Source: Pseudobdellovibrionaceae bacterium
Lineage (GTDB): Bacteria > Bdellovibrionota > Bdellovibrionia > Bdellovibrionales > JAMPXM01
DNA length: 35,842 bases
Reading direction: 5' to 3'
Assembly (NCBI GenBank): GCA_947462815.1
Contig: CANHQR010000038.1
Location: 1 to 35,842 of the forward strand
Below the pieces are notes generated by a model. That model did no database searches. It was not told where the DNA came from and worked only from the letters and a program-made list of their open reading frames with translations. A program made the translations under genes and the position numbers. Shown here piece after piece: positions 1 through 8,132 of this stretch. Positions within the stretch are counted from its first letter, which is position 1. The number at the start of each line of letters is the position of its first letter.

Positions 1-1186
1 ACACCAAATCTTCAGGATGCGACTCGGCCGTGTAGCGCAGGTGGAGCCGGGTCACATAGACGGGCTGAGCGCCGCCGCCCGGTGGCATGAATACGGGCAT
101 GGGTCTTCGTCGACCCGGAGGTGGAGGCGGCATCGAGGCATCGCCGCCTTCACTCGAGCCGCCCACCCAAAACACACCGAGTTTGCGAAGCTCGTCGCTT
201 GAGAGTGGATCAGCCGCACAGGGATCGCACCAGCCCATGTCCCAAGCGTACTCCAGCATCATCGCCTTCATACTCTCGCGTTTGACGGCCTCGGAGAACA
301 TCGACTTGTAAAAGTCTGCAAACTTATCCTTCACGTAGAGTGGAATGTCTAAATCCGACGGGATCTTTGCCGTGCGATAATTGGTCGATTCGACGCGGCC
401 TGTTTTTGTGAGAGCAAAGATGAAGAGATCTTGGGCGCCATCGGCGTTCACTGTGCCTAAGCGAATGGGCAGCATAAAGCGCGGCGATTCATAGGCGATC
501 TGAATCGGACGCAGGTAAGTGAAGCCCGACTTGCTTTGCTCTTTGAGATTCACCTTGGCCACAAAGAATTTCAAATTCTGGGCGATGTAGGATTCCAGAA
601 CTTTGTCGGCTTTCGAGGTCACTTTGTAACCCTCTTGCGAGAGCCACTTGCGAAGTCCCGTGCTCTCTTTCGCCGACAAAATCATGATGTCGTATTCGCC
701 GACGGTGAAGGTGGCTTCGATTGTCACGCCTAACTGCTTCGCACTTTGTCGGGCGCCGCCGCCAGCCATGTCCATCGCGGCTGAAGGAGCGGCCATCATC
801 TCGCTTTTTCGCATCATCATGTCGCACGGGTTATCGTCAAAGTATTCGACCAGCCGAGGTGCGGTGAAGGCGTCGATGCGATCGACGTATTTCATATCGC
901 CCACGTTGATTTGGTCTTTCTCGAGAACGGTGGGGACGGGGATCACCATCGCGAACTCTTTCATGTTGCCTTTGAAATCGTTCACCATGGTGAGCACGGT
1001 GCGATCGCCGTCGCGAACCAGAACCACTTTCGAGGCTTTGTTAAAGAGTTGCGTGTCCGCCTTCGCGACGTAGAATCCGCAAAACGCCTGAGCCTTGAAG
1101 GTCACCAGGGCGCTGAAGCCCAAGGCGCAGACCCAGCCGAGTGATCGAAGTGATCGAACGCAAGTGCGAGCGACAAGACGGCGCAT
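1..1186 (-). CDS. DUF2330 domain secreted protein (C-terminal end beyond window)
   Basis: The frame is open from an ATG at 1186 to the window edge, so at least 395 residues are visible and the C-terminus is missing. The ATG follows AGGA by five bases. Residues 1 to about 34 are a signal peptide (Arg-rich start, hydrophobic core, AQA before the mature FCGFYV). The mature start FCGFYV, the stretch reading 'VVLVRDGDRTVLTMVNDF', the IPVPT segment, the APRLVEYFDDNPC segment and the late HLRY followed by HPEDLV are hallmarks of DUF2330, a family of exported proteins common in myxobacteria and relatives. Just after position 350 there is a Pro/Gly/Arg-rich stretch, probably a linker. The biochemical role of the family is unknown. 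It is the most downstream of a minus-strand set of exported proteins, but the terminator at 1341-1387 separates it from the next gene, so it should have its own promoter. Confidence 0.85.
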   Translation of the reverse strand, partial: MRRLVARTCVRSLRSLGWVCALGFSALVTFKAQAFCGFYVAKADTQLFNKASKVVLVRDGDRTVLTMVNDFKGNMKEFAMVIPVPTVLEKDQINVGDMKYVDRIDAFTAPRLVEYFDDNPCDMMMRKSEMMAAPSAAMDMAGGGARQSAKQLGVTIEATFTVGEYDIMILSAKESTGLRKWLSQEGYKVTSKADKVLESYIAQNLKFFVAKVNLKEQSKSGFTYLRPIQIAYESPRFMLPIRLGTVNADGAQDLFIFALTKTGRVESTNYRTAKIPSDLDIPLYVKDKFADFYKSMFSEAVKRESMKAMMLEYAWDMGWCDPCAADPLSSDELRKLGVFWVGGSSEGGDASMPPPPPGRRRPMPVFMPPGGGAQPVYVTRLHLRYTAESHPEDLV

Positions 1187-1340
1187 GTGAATCCTTTCGA
1201 CAAGCGAGGAGCCCCTTGGGCCCGTGTTGGACCTTTGAGGTTTTGAGTTTCGATGCTGAGAGCATGAAAAGTGTTGCGAGTTCAAAGAAATTTGACAAGC
1301 GGCGATCCTGGCCGTCGCCCGCTTGCGATGCGGAGCATAG

Positions 1341-1387
1341 AAAAACCAAACGCCGCTTCGGTCCCGACGGACAAAAAAGCGGCGTTT
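1341..1387 (-). terminator. Factor-independent terminator after the 1432-2214 gene
   Basis: Bases 1348-1358 and 1377-1387 form a perfect 11-bp inverted repeat with an 18-base loop. Read on the minus strand, the stem is followed by a T-rich tract (complement of 1341-1347). It lies about 45 bases past the stop of the upstream minus-strand gene. Confidence 0.75.
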
Positions 1388-1431
1388 CGAGTACGAGCGG
1401 CGCACGGGCCGTTCGGCCAAGCTTTCAGAGG

Positions 1432-2214
1432 TTAGTTGAGAGTGGTGTGATGGCTTGAGCCATCACCGCGAACAAAGAACTGATCGCGGCCCTGAATGAC
1501 CTTCAGGATGGACTTCATTTCCCACTGCACGGTCAGGTCCACGCCGGGTGTCGGCGAAGCCGCTGAACCTGTGTTGATCGGCTGGCCAACTTGCACGTCC
1601 GAATTGAGAGTGAAGCCCCAAGCCACGTCAACAGCCGTCGGAATGATGGTGGCGTTAGCAAGGAAAGCGCCCTGGCCCTGGACTTGACCACCGTAATTGA
1701 AGGCGACGGTGTAAGTGTGGCTGATCACGGTGATGCCGTAGAGGTTCTTCGCAGAGACTGTGTAGCTTCGCGAGTAAGGACCTTTCCAGTTTTCCATCGC
1801 CATCCAGTTTTGCGCGAGAGCCTGCGGAACAACGGTCACAGTTTGTGTGCGCACGTTCACCACGGGCTGGTTGTTCGCAATCAACTTCCAGAATCGGTTG
1901 CCGAGCGTCGCCCAGGCCTTCGGGTCATCGAGGTTGACGATCAAATCCGTGAGAGCGTCGAAGATCGTGCCCTCATTAGCGCTGGCTCCGCCCAGGCGAA
2001 CGCCTGCGGCCTCCAGCTGTGTCGATGAAAGTGCTGTGGGCACTTCGTTGATTTCGACATCGGCGATGTCGAAGTAGCCTTGCATCTCAACGGGCGACGA
2101 GAAGCCGTAGTCGGCTGCGCGTAGAGAATCTGCCGGAGCAAATTCGTTGGCCGAAGCGCTCGAAGCGCCGATCATGAGAACCGTCAGTAGAACCGAACTG
2201 ATTTTCTTCCCCAT
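1432..2214 (-). CDS. Secreted protein of unknown function
   Basis: The product is 260 residues and I do not recognise the family. The ATG at 2214 is preceded by GGAGG at six-base spacing on the minus strand, a strong ribosome binding site. Residues 1-22 are a typical Sec signal peptide (MGKK, hydrophobic core, SASA before NEFAPAD). The mature protein has no cysteine. It has many alternating polar/hydrophobic stretches with Thr/Val/Asn, particularly residues 118-225, which suggests a beta-rich fold, either a periplasmic beta-sandwich or an outer-membrane-associated protein. It ends in a hydrophilic tail with two adjacent histidines. A clear terminator follows at 1341-1387, so the gene looks monocistronic. 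Confidence 0.7.
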   Translation of the reverse strand: MGKKISSVLLTVLMIGASSASANEFAPADSLRAADYGFSSPVEMQGYFDIADVEINEVPTALSSTQLEAAGVRLGGASANEGTIFDALTDLIVNLDDPKAWATLGNRFWKLIANNQPVVNVRTQTVTVVPQALAQNWMAMENWKGPYSRSYTVSAKNLYGITVISHTYTVAFNYGGQVQGQGAFLANATIIPTAVDVAWGFTLNSDVQVGQPINTGSAASPTPGVDLTVQWEMKSILKVIQGRDQFFVRGDGSSHHTTLN

Positions 2215-2359
2215 AGTAACCCTCCCCCTGGGTGACCTCTTGAGCTCAGCACATCCGAGCGCGAGGTGCTTAATGTTGGAGGCAGGTTGAACTCACTTCA
2301 GGGGCCTGAAGCAATGTCACGACGCTGAGTTGAAAACATTTCCTCGCTGCCGCAGTGAG

Positions 2360-3046
2360 TTATCGACCGGGATCGGCCGTTGCGGGCCGCCGGGAGGACT
2401 CGCTAAGCTCGTTGGCCTGCGATTGTCGCAGATCGCCTTCATCGCGCAGGGGAAGATAAGCCTGCTCAACGAGTTTGCGATCGATTCGGTAAATATGTCG
2501 TCGATAAAACACCTCGCCGCGATGGCCGAAGTGCAGGGCCTCGGCGGTGTCGATCAGTCGGCCTTGGTTCCTCGAGCTGCTACTTTTTTGCGCTCTAACC
2601 GGCACGACCATAAGGCGCGCTTCACTGGTGTTTGAAACTGATGCAATGGGTTTTCGTTTTTTGATTCGCGCCCGCAGGTCGCGCAAGGCCTGTCGCTCGG
2701 GTGCATTGTCCGCACAAAAGATCTGTTCAGCGGCCTCTTCAAGTGTCCGTTGTGGATAATCGAGATTGGTTGCGGGATCTACCCAGAGAACCACATTGTG
2801 AAGGCAGTTATGATCGATCCGGGCGGACGAAGTGGAATTCGTCGAAGTCGCCAATGGGCTGAGTGTTGGGTTTGGATTCAGAGTCGCCGAGCTTGTTGAG
2901 TCGGAGCTTTGGGCTTGAGCCAAGCTCAGGCCGGCGAATAAGGAGATGCTCACTCTGCCGATGCTCAATGCGAAACTGCTCAATGCGAAACTGCTCAATG
3001 CGAAACTGCTCAATGCGAAACTGCTCAATGCGAAAATGCGGATCAT
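2360..3046 (-). CDS. Exported protein of unknown function with a repeat-built signal peptide
   Basis: The open frame extends upstream to 3295, but the ATG at 3046 is preceded by AGGA with five-base spacing and begins a signal peptide, so I place the start there (228 residues). The N-terminus is unusual. After MIRI come five consecutive copies of the pentapeptide FALSS (the last one FALSI), encoded by a 15-bp tandem repeat, then a second hydrophobic run ending in LAQAQ, a plausible signal peptidase I site. The mature part starts Ser/Thr/Asn-rich (about 30 residues), then has a region with two cysteines (NCLHNVVLW and IFCADN), followed by a charged, probably helical C-terminal half rich in Arg, Glu and Gln. 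I recognise no domain. The gene lies 167 bases beyond the HiPIP stop and may be co-transcribed with it. Confidence 0.6.
   Translation of the reverse strand: MIRIFALSSFALSSFALSSFALSSFALSIGRVSISLFAGLSLAQAQSSDSTSSATLNPNPTLSPLATSTNSTSSARIDHNCLHNVVLWVDPATNLDYPQRTLEEAAEQIFCADNAPERQALRDLRARIKKRKPIASVSNTSEARLMVVPVRAQKSSSSRNQGRLIDTAEALHFGHRGEVFYRRHIYRIDRKLVEQAYLPLRDEGDLRQSQANELSESSRRPATADPGR
2963..3037 (-). repeat. Five tandem 15-bp repeats inside a signal-peptide coding region
   Basis: The unit GCTCAATGCGAAACT (plus strand) occurs at 2963-2977, 2978-2992, 2993-3007 and 3008-3022. A fifth copy at 3023-3037 differs in the last bases (AAT for ACT). The first four are identical. The unit is a multiple of three, so copy-number change would lengthen or shorten the hydrophobic region of the signal peptide without shifting the frame. 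Confidence 0.95.
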
Positions 3047-3213
3047 CACATTCCTAGGACAATTCAGCTTCGCGTTTGGGTCAATGCCCAACCGCAGCGC
3101 CCAAAGGTAAAGCCCAAAAACAATGCCCAGCGCCGGAGCGCTGGGCGAAAGTCGAGAGGCACAGAGCCCAAAACTTCGAGCCCGAAAACGCCAACCCGAA
3201 AACGAGACGCGGA

Positions 3214-3582
3214 TCAGCCTTTCACAGCGGGATTTTGCGCCCAGCTGTTGCACCAGCCGCGTGCCATGACTTCGTTCTTCGGGAAGAGCGTGCACTTACC
3301 TTGCTTAGCTGTTTTCACGTCACCATCGGCTTTTAACAACAGGCAGTTGTAGCAGAACTGCTTCTTGCCCGCGTCGCCGGCGCGCTTGGTCCATGTCTTG
3401 GTGTCGACTTTGCTCGCGTCTGCCACGTAGCCGAGTGACTTGGCCATCTGATCTGTTTCGCTCAAGAGAGGGAGAGGAGTTGCGGCTCGCGCCGGTGCGG
3501 GCGACAAAGTGAGTCGGCCTGCGGCCCAAGCTCCAAAAATTGTCCAACCTGCTTTTTTCAAAAACTCGCGACGTTGCGACAT
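3214..3582 (-). CDS. High-potential iron-sulfur protein (HiPIP), Tat-exported
   Basis: This 122-residue protein is a periplasmic electron carrier holding one 4Fe-4S cluster. Four cysteines (C77, C80, C97, C111) have the spacing C-x2-C-x16-C-x13-C, which matches the classical HiPIP pattern. The segment SLGYVADASKVD before the cluster is also typical of the family. The N-terminus MSQRREFLKKAG, with a hydrophobic stretch to about residue 33 (ARA before ATPL), is a twin-arginine-type signal, expected because HiPIPs are exported folded with the cluster in place. The ATG at 3582 follows GGAGG by five bases. In other bacteria HiPIPs carry electrons between the bc1 complex and a terminal oxidase or reaction centre; no such partner is visible here, so the partner is unknown. 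Confidence 0.93.
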   Translation of the reverse strand: MSQRREFLKKAGWTIFGAWAAGRLTLSPAPARAATPLPLLSETDQMAKSLGYVADASKVDTKTWTKRAGDAGKKQFCYNCLLLKADGDVKTAKQGKCTLFPKNEVMARGWCNSWAQNPAVKG

Positions 3583-3879
3583 AGTGACCTCCGGTGGTTT
3601 CGTCCGATCATTATCAACTGAGTTTCAATTGCAGTCTACCTAGGAACTGAAATTTTGTGAGGTCTCCGTCAGGATTTGCTGAACCTAAAGTCGAGTCGTG
3701 TGGCCCATTGTCGAGCGTGACTTGGGACAAACAAGCTCGAAGACGAGTGCGCGAATTCGTGCGGCTTGTCTTGATCTCAAAACCTGTGTTGGGTCAGAGT
3801 GGGTGGCGACAGATTGAAAAAACTTGGACCGAGACCCTCTAGCCCATACCATCCGTCAAAATTTGGTGAGAACAACTGG

Positions 3880-5046
3880 ATGACACAACAGGCGACTGCA
3901 CTCAACGCGCGTATCAGCGCCATCGACGATCCTCCTGCGGCTCGGATCGCCGAAAGTTCGGAAAAAAAACCGGAGCAGATTTCGGATGCGCGCTTGAATG
4001 CATCACGCGAGCGCGTACCCTTGCATCTCGAGGCGGTGAGCCGGTCGTTCGCGTTTTGTATTGCGCGCCTTGAGCCTGAGCTTCGCGAACCCATCGGACT
4101 TGCGTATTTACTCTGTCGCATGCTCGACACCATCGAAGATTCCCCTTGGGAATCGGTGGCTGCGCAAGATCAAGCTTACGAGCATTTTTTGCGAGCCCTT
4201 GAGGATCCGAGTCTTGAGTTTGCGCCGGGAGCCGAGACGTGGCCGTGGGAAAGATTTCGGGAAGGGGAGCAAGCGCTGTTTCGCGACTTCGATTCGCTTC
4301 GCGAACTCTGGTGGGTGCAGCGGCCTCAGGTGAAGGCGGCGATCGCAGATTGTGTGCGATCGATGCAAAAAGGCATGCAGGGCTTTCGCGCGGCGATTGA
4401 GGCTTCGGCGGCGCCGGATCTCGAGACAGTTTTGTCTCTTGGTACGCTCGGCGACGTGAATCGATATTGCTTCTTTGTTGCCGGAATTGTGGGCGAGATG
4501 CTCACGCGTGTTTTCCGAAGTGTGCAGCCGAACTTTTCCCCTCGCCCCGAAGAGGCCTGGCGTTTTGGTTTGTTTTTGCAGAAAGTGAATATCTTGAAGG
4601 ACCAAGAGGCCGACGAGCGAGAGGGCCGCAGGCTTGTGCCGTCGCGAAAGCTCGTGCTGCATTCTGCACTCCATGATGCAGAGGCGGCCTGGCTTTACAT
4701 CCAAAGCATCCCGTCTTCGTGGCCTGGGTATCAGCTGTTTTGTGCTTGGTCTTATTTCTTGGGCCTGGAGACGCTGGTGCGTTTGGCCCAGCAGCGTGAG
4801 GGAGAGGCTCGGCTCGCGACCTCACGATGGGAAACTCTGGAGCTCATCGCGCAAATCGAAAATGAACTGGCTTGGCCCGAGGCTTGGCGCGAGCGCCGCG
4901 AAGTTTTGATGCAGCGATTGCGTTCCGCGATCGGCGAGTTTCAAGAGCAAGCGCCTCAAGCGGCGCGCGTGCCTTGGTCGAAGCTCGCGGCGGCTTATCA
5001 GGGCGAATTGACAGCCCAAGATCTGGTCTCACTCGCGAGCGATTGA
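3880..5046 (+). CDS. Squalene/phytoene synthase family protein
   Basis: The protein has 388 residues and is a head-to-head prenyl transferase of the class I terpene synthase fold. The diagnostic parts are SRSFAFCIARLEP followed by the first aspartate-rich motif DTIED (residues 83-87), the YCFFVAGIVGE helix (196-206), and the second metal-binding region NILKDQEAD (237-245) followed by GRRLVP. The order and spacing fit squalene synthase more closely than bacterial phytoene synthase, so the likely reaction is farnesyl diphosphate dimerisation to squalene or presqualene diphosphate. The exact product cannot be read from sequence. An in-frame GTG exists at 3799, but the ATG at 3880 has GGTGAG nine bases upstream and is preferred. 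No hopanoid cyclase, desaturase or other isoprenoid gene lies in the window. Confidence 0.85.
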   Translation: MTQQATALNARISAIDDPPAARIAESSEKKPEQISDARLNASRERVPLHLEAVSRSFAFCIARLEPELREPIGLAYLLCRMLDTIEDSPWESVAAQDQAYEHFLRALEDPSLEFAPGAETWPWERFREGEQALFRDFDSLRELWWVQRPQVKAAIADCVRSMQKGMQGFRAAIEASAAPDLETVLSLGTLGDVNRYCFFVAGIVGEMLTRVFRSVQPNFSPRPEEAWRFGLFLQKVNILKDQEADEREGRRLVPSRKLVLHSALHDAEAAWLYIQSIPSSWPGYQLFCAWSYFLGLETLVRLAQQREGEARLATSRWETLELIAQIENELAWPEAWRERREVLMQRLRSAIGEFQEQAPQAARVPWSKLAAAYQGELTAQDLVSLASD

Positions 5047-5077
5047 TTTCTGGGAGCAGCTCGCAAGCGCTCGGTCG

Positions 5078-5674
5078 TCAGCCTGTGGCTCCCTTGGACT
5101 CATCCGCAGGATCTTCGCCCAAGTACACCTTCCACGACGCCGGTAGACTCTCCCATCGACTTGCTGTCTCAAGTGGCGGAAGCCATGCGGGCACACGCGG
5201 TTCATTCAAAAGCGGCATGCCCGCCGCAAGCGGCGTGCGGTTCGCTTTTCGATGATTGCATCGGCGACAGGCGGTGACCATATTCGTCCAATCTTTGCGG
5301 CCCGAGCGAGACGCAGGCACGACATGATCTAAGGTGAGATCGCGTGGATGAAAGTTCTTTCCACAGTACTGGCAGGTGAAATTGTCGCGCCGATACACGT
5401 TTTCGCGACAGAACTTCACCCGCGCAAAGCGCCGCTGGTTGACGTAACGCTTCAGGCGCAAAACGCTGGGGATCTGAAATTCCGCGCGAGCGCTGCGAGC
5501 GACTTCCGTATGGTATTCAACAACTTCGACCTTACCTTGAAACCACAATATGAGGGCGCGTTGCCAGCTCACCATTTTCACAGGCTGATAGCTCGAGTTC
5601 AACACCAAGGCGCGTTGACTGGCGAGGCGACGATGCGTGTTGGAGGAATCAGGTGACGTGTTGTCCGAAGTCAA
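5078..5674 (-). CDS. HNH endonuclease family protein
   Basis: The protein has 198 residues from a TTG start. The N-terminal part has the conserved core RALVLNSSYQPVKMVSWQRA seen in a widespread bacterial HNH family. A zinc-binding HNH domain follows: CQYCGK, then LTLDHVVPASRSGR with the catalytic DH, then NMVTACRRCNHRKAN. The two CxxC pairs bind zinc and the His/Asn residues act in nicking or cleaving DNA. The family's cellular role is unsettled; members are often chromosomal and not linked to phage. No ATG precedes the conserved core: TTG at 5674 is the only common initiation codon upstream in this frame, with no good ribosome binding site. The frame stays open about 95 codons further upstream (see the separate entry). 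It converges on the prenyl synthase gene with a 31-base gap. Confidence 0.82.
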   Translation of the reverse strand: MTSDNTSPDSSNTHRRLASQRALVLNSSYQPVKMVSWQRALILWFQGKVEVVEYHTEVARSARAEFQIPSVLRLKRYVNQRRFARVKFCRENVYRRDNFTCQYCGKNFHPRDLTLDHVVPASRSGRKDWTNMVTACRRCNHRKANRTPLAAGMPLLNEPRVPAWLPPLETASRWESLPASWKVYLGEDPADESKGATG

Positions 5675-6164
5675 AGGTTCGGTGGATTCGGAGGGGGAGT
5701 CTGACGTGGCGTCCGGAGTGGACTCAAAAAGAGGGTTCGCTTCGCGTGAGTCGGTCGAGAGGGATGAGGCCTTCGATTTGTTTCGGCGCCGAGGCGGGCT
5801 CTGTGGGGTGGGAGGCGCGCTGGCGGTCAGAGCAACCTCACTTGCAGATCTTGCAGAACTTGCTGAAGCCGCAGACCTTGGTCCATCCTGCAGAAAATCG
5901 AATTTTGCATCCAGAGCCTTAGGATTGAAGGCGGCACCTCCGTGCGGCGAGGGCGGGTTTTAATAACCCTCTTACTTGATGTTCTCACTTTGATGCGGTT
6001 CTGCAAGACCCTCTGTGGTCCAGGTCTCAACGCGGGACGATAATCAGGGAGTATTTTGGGAGGGCGATTTGGAAAGGATTTGAGGTCGAACTCAAATTCA
6101 ACGTCATGGATCTCAAAAATTGGACAGCCCCAACTTGCTGGCATAGGCTGATTCACAACTTCTT
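5675..6164. other. Spacer of about 490 bases with an open, Ser/Pro/Ala-rich frame upstream of the HNH gene
   Basis: On the minus strand the HNH frame continues open from 5674 back to a TAA at about 5961-5963. It encodes a low-complexity Ser/Pro/Ala/Thr stretch but contains no ATG, GTG or TTG. GGAGGTG occurs on the minus strand near 5940 without a suitable start codon behind it in this frame. It could be a real N-terminal extension started at a rare codon, the relic of a frameshifted longer gene, or untranslated DNA. From 5964 to 6164 I see no gene; it probably holds the kup promoter. Confidence 0.4.
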
Positions 6165-8132
6165 ATGCCAGATTCATCTTCGTCGCCTCCTTCAAGCTCT
6201 TCGGCCCAGGCCTCGTCCAACGATCCCATGCGGGCTCCCCAAAGCCACGGGCATGCCTCAACTCCGCTGGCGCAAATGGCGCTGGCGGCCCTCGGCGTCG
6301 TTTACGGCGACATCGGCACCAGTCCACTGTACGCACTTCGCGAGTGTTTTCACGGCGATCGCATCGCCGTGAACTCGGCCAATGTGCTGGGGATTTTGTC
6401 GCTGATTCTCTGGGTGCTGATTCTCTGTATTGGCGTGAAGTATATGGTCTTCGTGCTTCGCGCGGACAACCGCGGCGAAGGTGGAATCTTGGCTCTCACC
6501 GCGCTGGCGTGTCCGGCACGACTTCGCAATCGCAAATGGCTTTTGTTCGGATTGGGAATTTTTGGAGCCGCGCTGTTGTATGGGGATGGCATCATCACGC
6601 CCGCGATCTCAGTTTTGTCGGCCGTTGAAGGTTTGAAGCTTGCGACCGATGGGCTCACGCCTTTTGTGGTGCCGATCACCGTGGCGATTTTGGTTGTGCT
6701 GTTTTTGCAGCAGCGGCATGGCACGGGGAAGATCGGCGCCGTGTTTGGACCCATCGTGGTCTGTTGGTTTGTGACGCTGGGAGCCCTCGGTGTCCATGGA
6801 ATTTTGATGAACCCTGGTGTTCTGGCGGCCATCAATCCAGCCTACGCCTTGAGTTTTTTCATCGAAAATCAAATGGAGGGATTCTTTGTTCTCGGCTCCG
6901 TGTTTTTGGTGGTGACGGGTGGTGAGGCCCTCTACGCCGATATGGGGCATTTTGGACGAAGACCCATTCGCCTGGCATGGTGGACTTTGGTGATGCCGGG
7001 TCTGGTTCTCAACTACTTCGGTCAGGGCGCGCTGATGTTGACTAAGCCTGAGACCGCGATGAATCCCTTCTATTTGTTGGCGCCCTCTTGGGCACTTTAT
7101 CCGCTCATCGCGCTTTCGACCATGACCACTGTCATCGCTTCGCAAGCCTTGATCAGTGGCGTGTTCTCGATCACCAAGCAGGCGATTCAAATGGGCCTGT
7201 GGCCGCGTCTGCAGATCATTCACACTTCGTCGCGTGAAATCGGGCAAATCTATTTGCCGCAGGTGAACGCCGCACTGTTGATCGGTACCGTGTGGTTGGT
7301 GCTGCAGTTTCAAAGTTCATCGAACTTGGCAGCGGCCTATGGCATCAGCGTGTCGGGAGCCATGGTGGTCACCACGCTTTTGATGTACATCGTGGCTCGG
7401 CGCCAGTGGGGTTGGACGACTTGGGTCGCTGTGCTCGTTTGCGGTCCATTGTTTTTGATGGATCTAGCCTTTTTCGGAGCCAACATCATCAAGGTCCACC
7501 AAGGCGGCTGGGTGCCTCTGGTGATCGGCCTTGCGATGCTGTTCTTGATGCTCACATGGCGCGAGGGTCGAAAGATTTTGGCTGATCGCATGCGGAAGAG
7601 TCAGCCTCCGCTTGCGGCTTTCTGGCAGGATGCGGAAGAGCGTTTGGCGCGAAAGACAGGCATTGACTGTGCGGTGCGCGTTCCTGGCGTGGCCGTGTTC
7701 ATGGTGGGCGATCGCGAGACCACACCACCTGCGCTTGTGCACAATGTGAAGCACAACAAAGTTTTGCATGACAAGATCATCATTCTCACCATCGTCAGTG
7801 AAGAGGTGCCGGTGGTTCGCGAGAACGAGTGGCTTGAGATCGAAAAGGCGGCGGATCGCGTGTATCGCGTGGTCGCGCACTACGGCTTTATGGAGACACC
7901 GGATGTGCAAGAGATCATGGAGCGGATCCGTGAGACCGGTATTCAATTTGAGCCACGCGATGTGACTTATTTTGTCGGTCGCGAGACTTTGATCGCGAGC
8001 GAGAATCCCGGCATGGCGATTTGGCGCGAGCAGGTGTTCGCCTTCATGGCGCGAAACGCTTTCCGCGCCACCATGTTCTACAACATTCCGGCCGATCAAG
8101 TGATCGAAGTGGGCATGCAAGTTGAGCTCTAG
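6165..8132 (+). CDS. kup: Kup family potassium uptake protein
   Basis: The 655-residue inner-membrane protein is a proton-coupled low-affinity K+ transporter of the KUP/HAK/KT family. Clear family signatures are GVVYGDIGTSPLYALRECF at the first membrane segment, GDGIITPAISVLSAVEG, the long acidic/hydrophobic stretch ending GGEALYADMGHFGRRPIR, and a cytoplasmic C-terminal domain of about 170 residues after the last membrane segment. There are about twelve hydrophobic segments. The length is close to E. coli Kup (622) plus a roughly 30-residue Ser/Pro/His-rich N-terminal extension. An in-frame stop at 6144-6146 makes the ATG at 6165 the earliest start. It has no obvious ribosome binding site, and the ATG at 6228 is a weaker alternative. 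Its end overlaps the rhomboid gene. Confidence 0.95.
   Translation: MPDSSSSPPSSSSAQASSNDPMRAPQSHGHASTPLAQMALAALGVVYGDIGTSPLYALRECFHGDRIAVNSANVLGILSLILWVLILCIGVKYMVFVLRADNRGEGGILALTALACPARLRNRKWLLFGLGIFGAALLYGDGIITPAISVLSAVEGLKLATDGLTPFVVPITVAILVVLFLQQRHGTGKIGAVFGPIVVCWFVTLGALGVHGILMNPGVLAAINPAYALSFFIENQMEGFFVLGSVFLVVTGGEALYADMGHFGRRPIRLAWWTLVMPGLVLNYFGQGALMLTKPETAMNPFYLLAPSWALYPLIALSTMTTVIASQALISGVFSITKQAIQMGLWPRLQIIHTSSREIGQIYLPQVNAALLIGTVWLVLQFQSSSNLAAAYGISVSGAMVVTTLLMYIVARRQWGWTTWVAVLVCGPLFLMDLAFFGANIIKVHQGGWVPLVIGLAMLFLMLTWREGRKILADRMRKSQPPLAAFWQDAEERLARKTGIDCAVRVPGVAVFMVGDRETTPPALVHNVKHNKVLHDKIIILTIVSEEVPVVRENEWLEIEKAADRVYRVVAHYGFMETPDVQEIMERIRETGIQFEPRDVTYFVGRETLIASENPGMAIWREQVFAFMARNAFRATMFYNIPADQVIEVGMQVEL

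Noticed and set aside
2360-3295. Start of the 228-residue exported protein at 3295
   Set aside because: The extra 83 residues are Arg-rich, overlap the end of the HiPIP gene and lack a binding site; the ATG at 3046 has one and begins a signal peptide.
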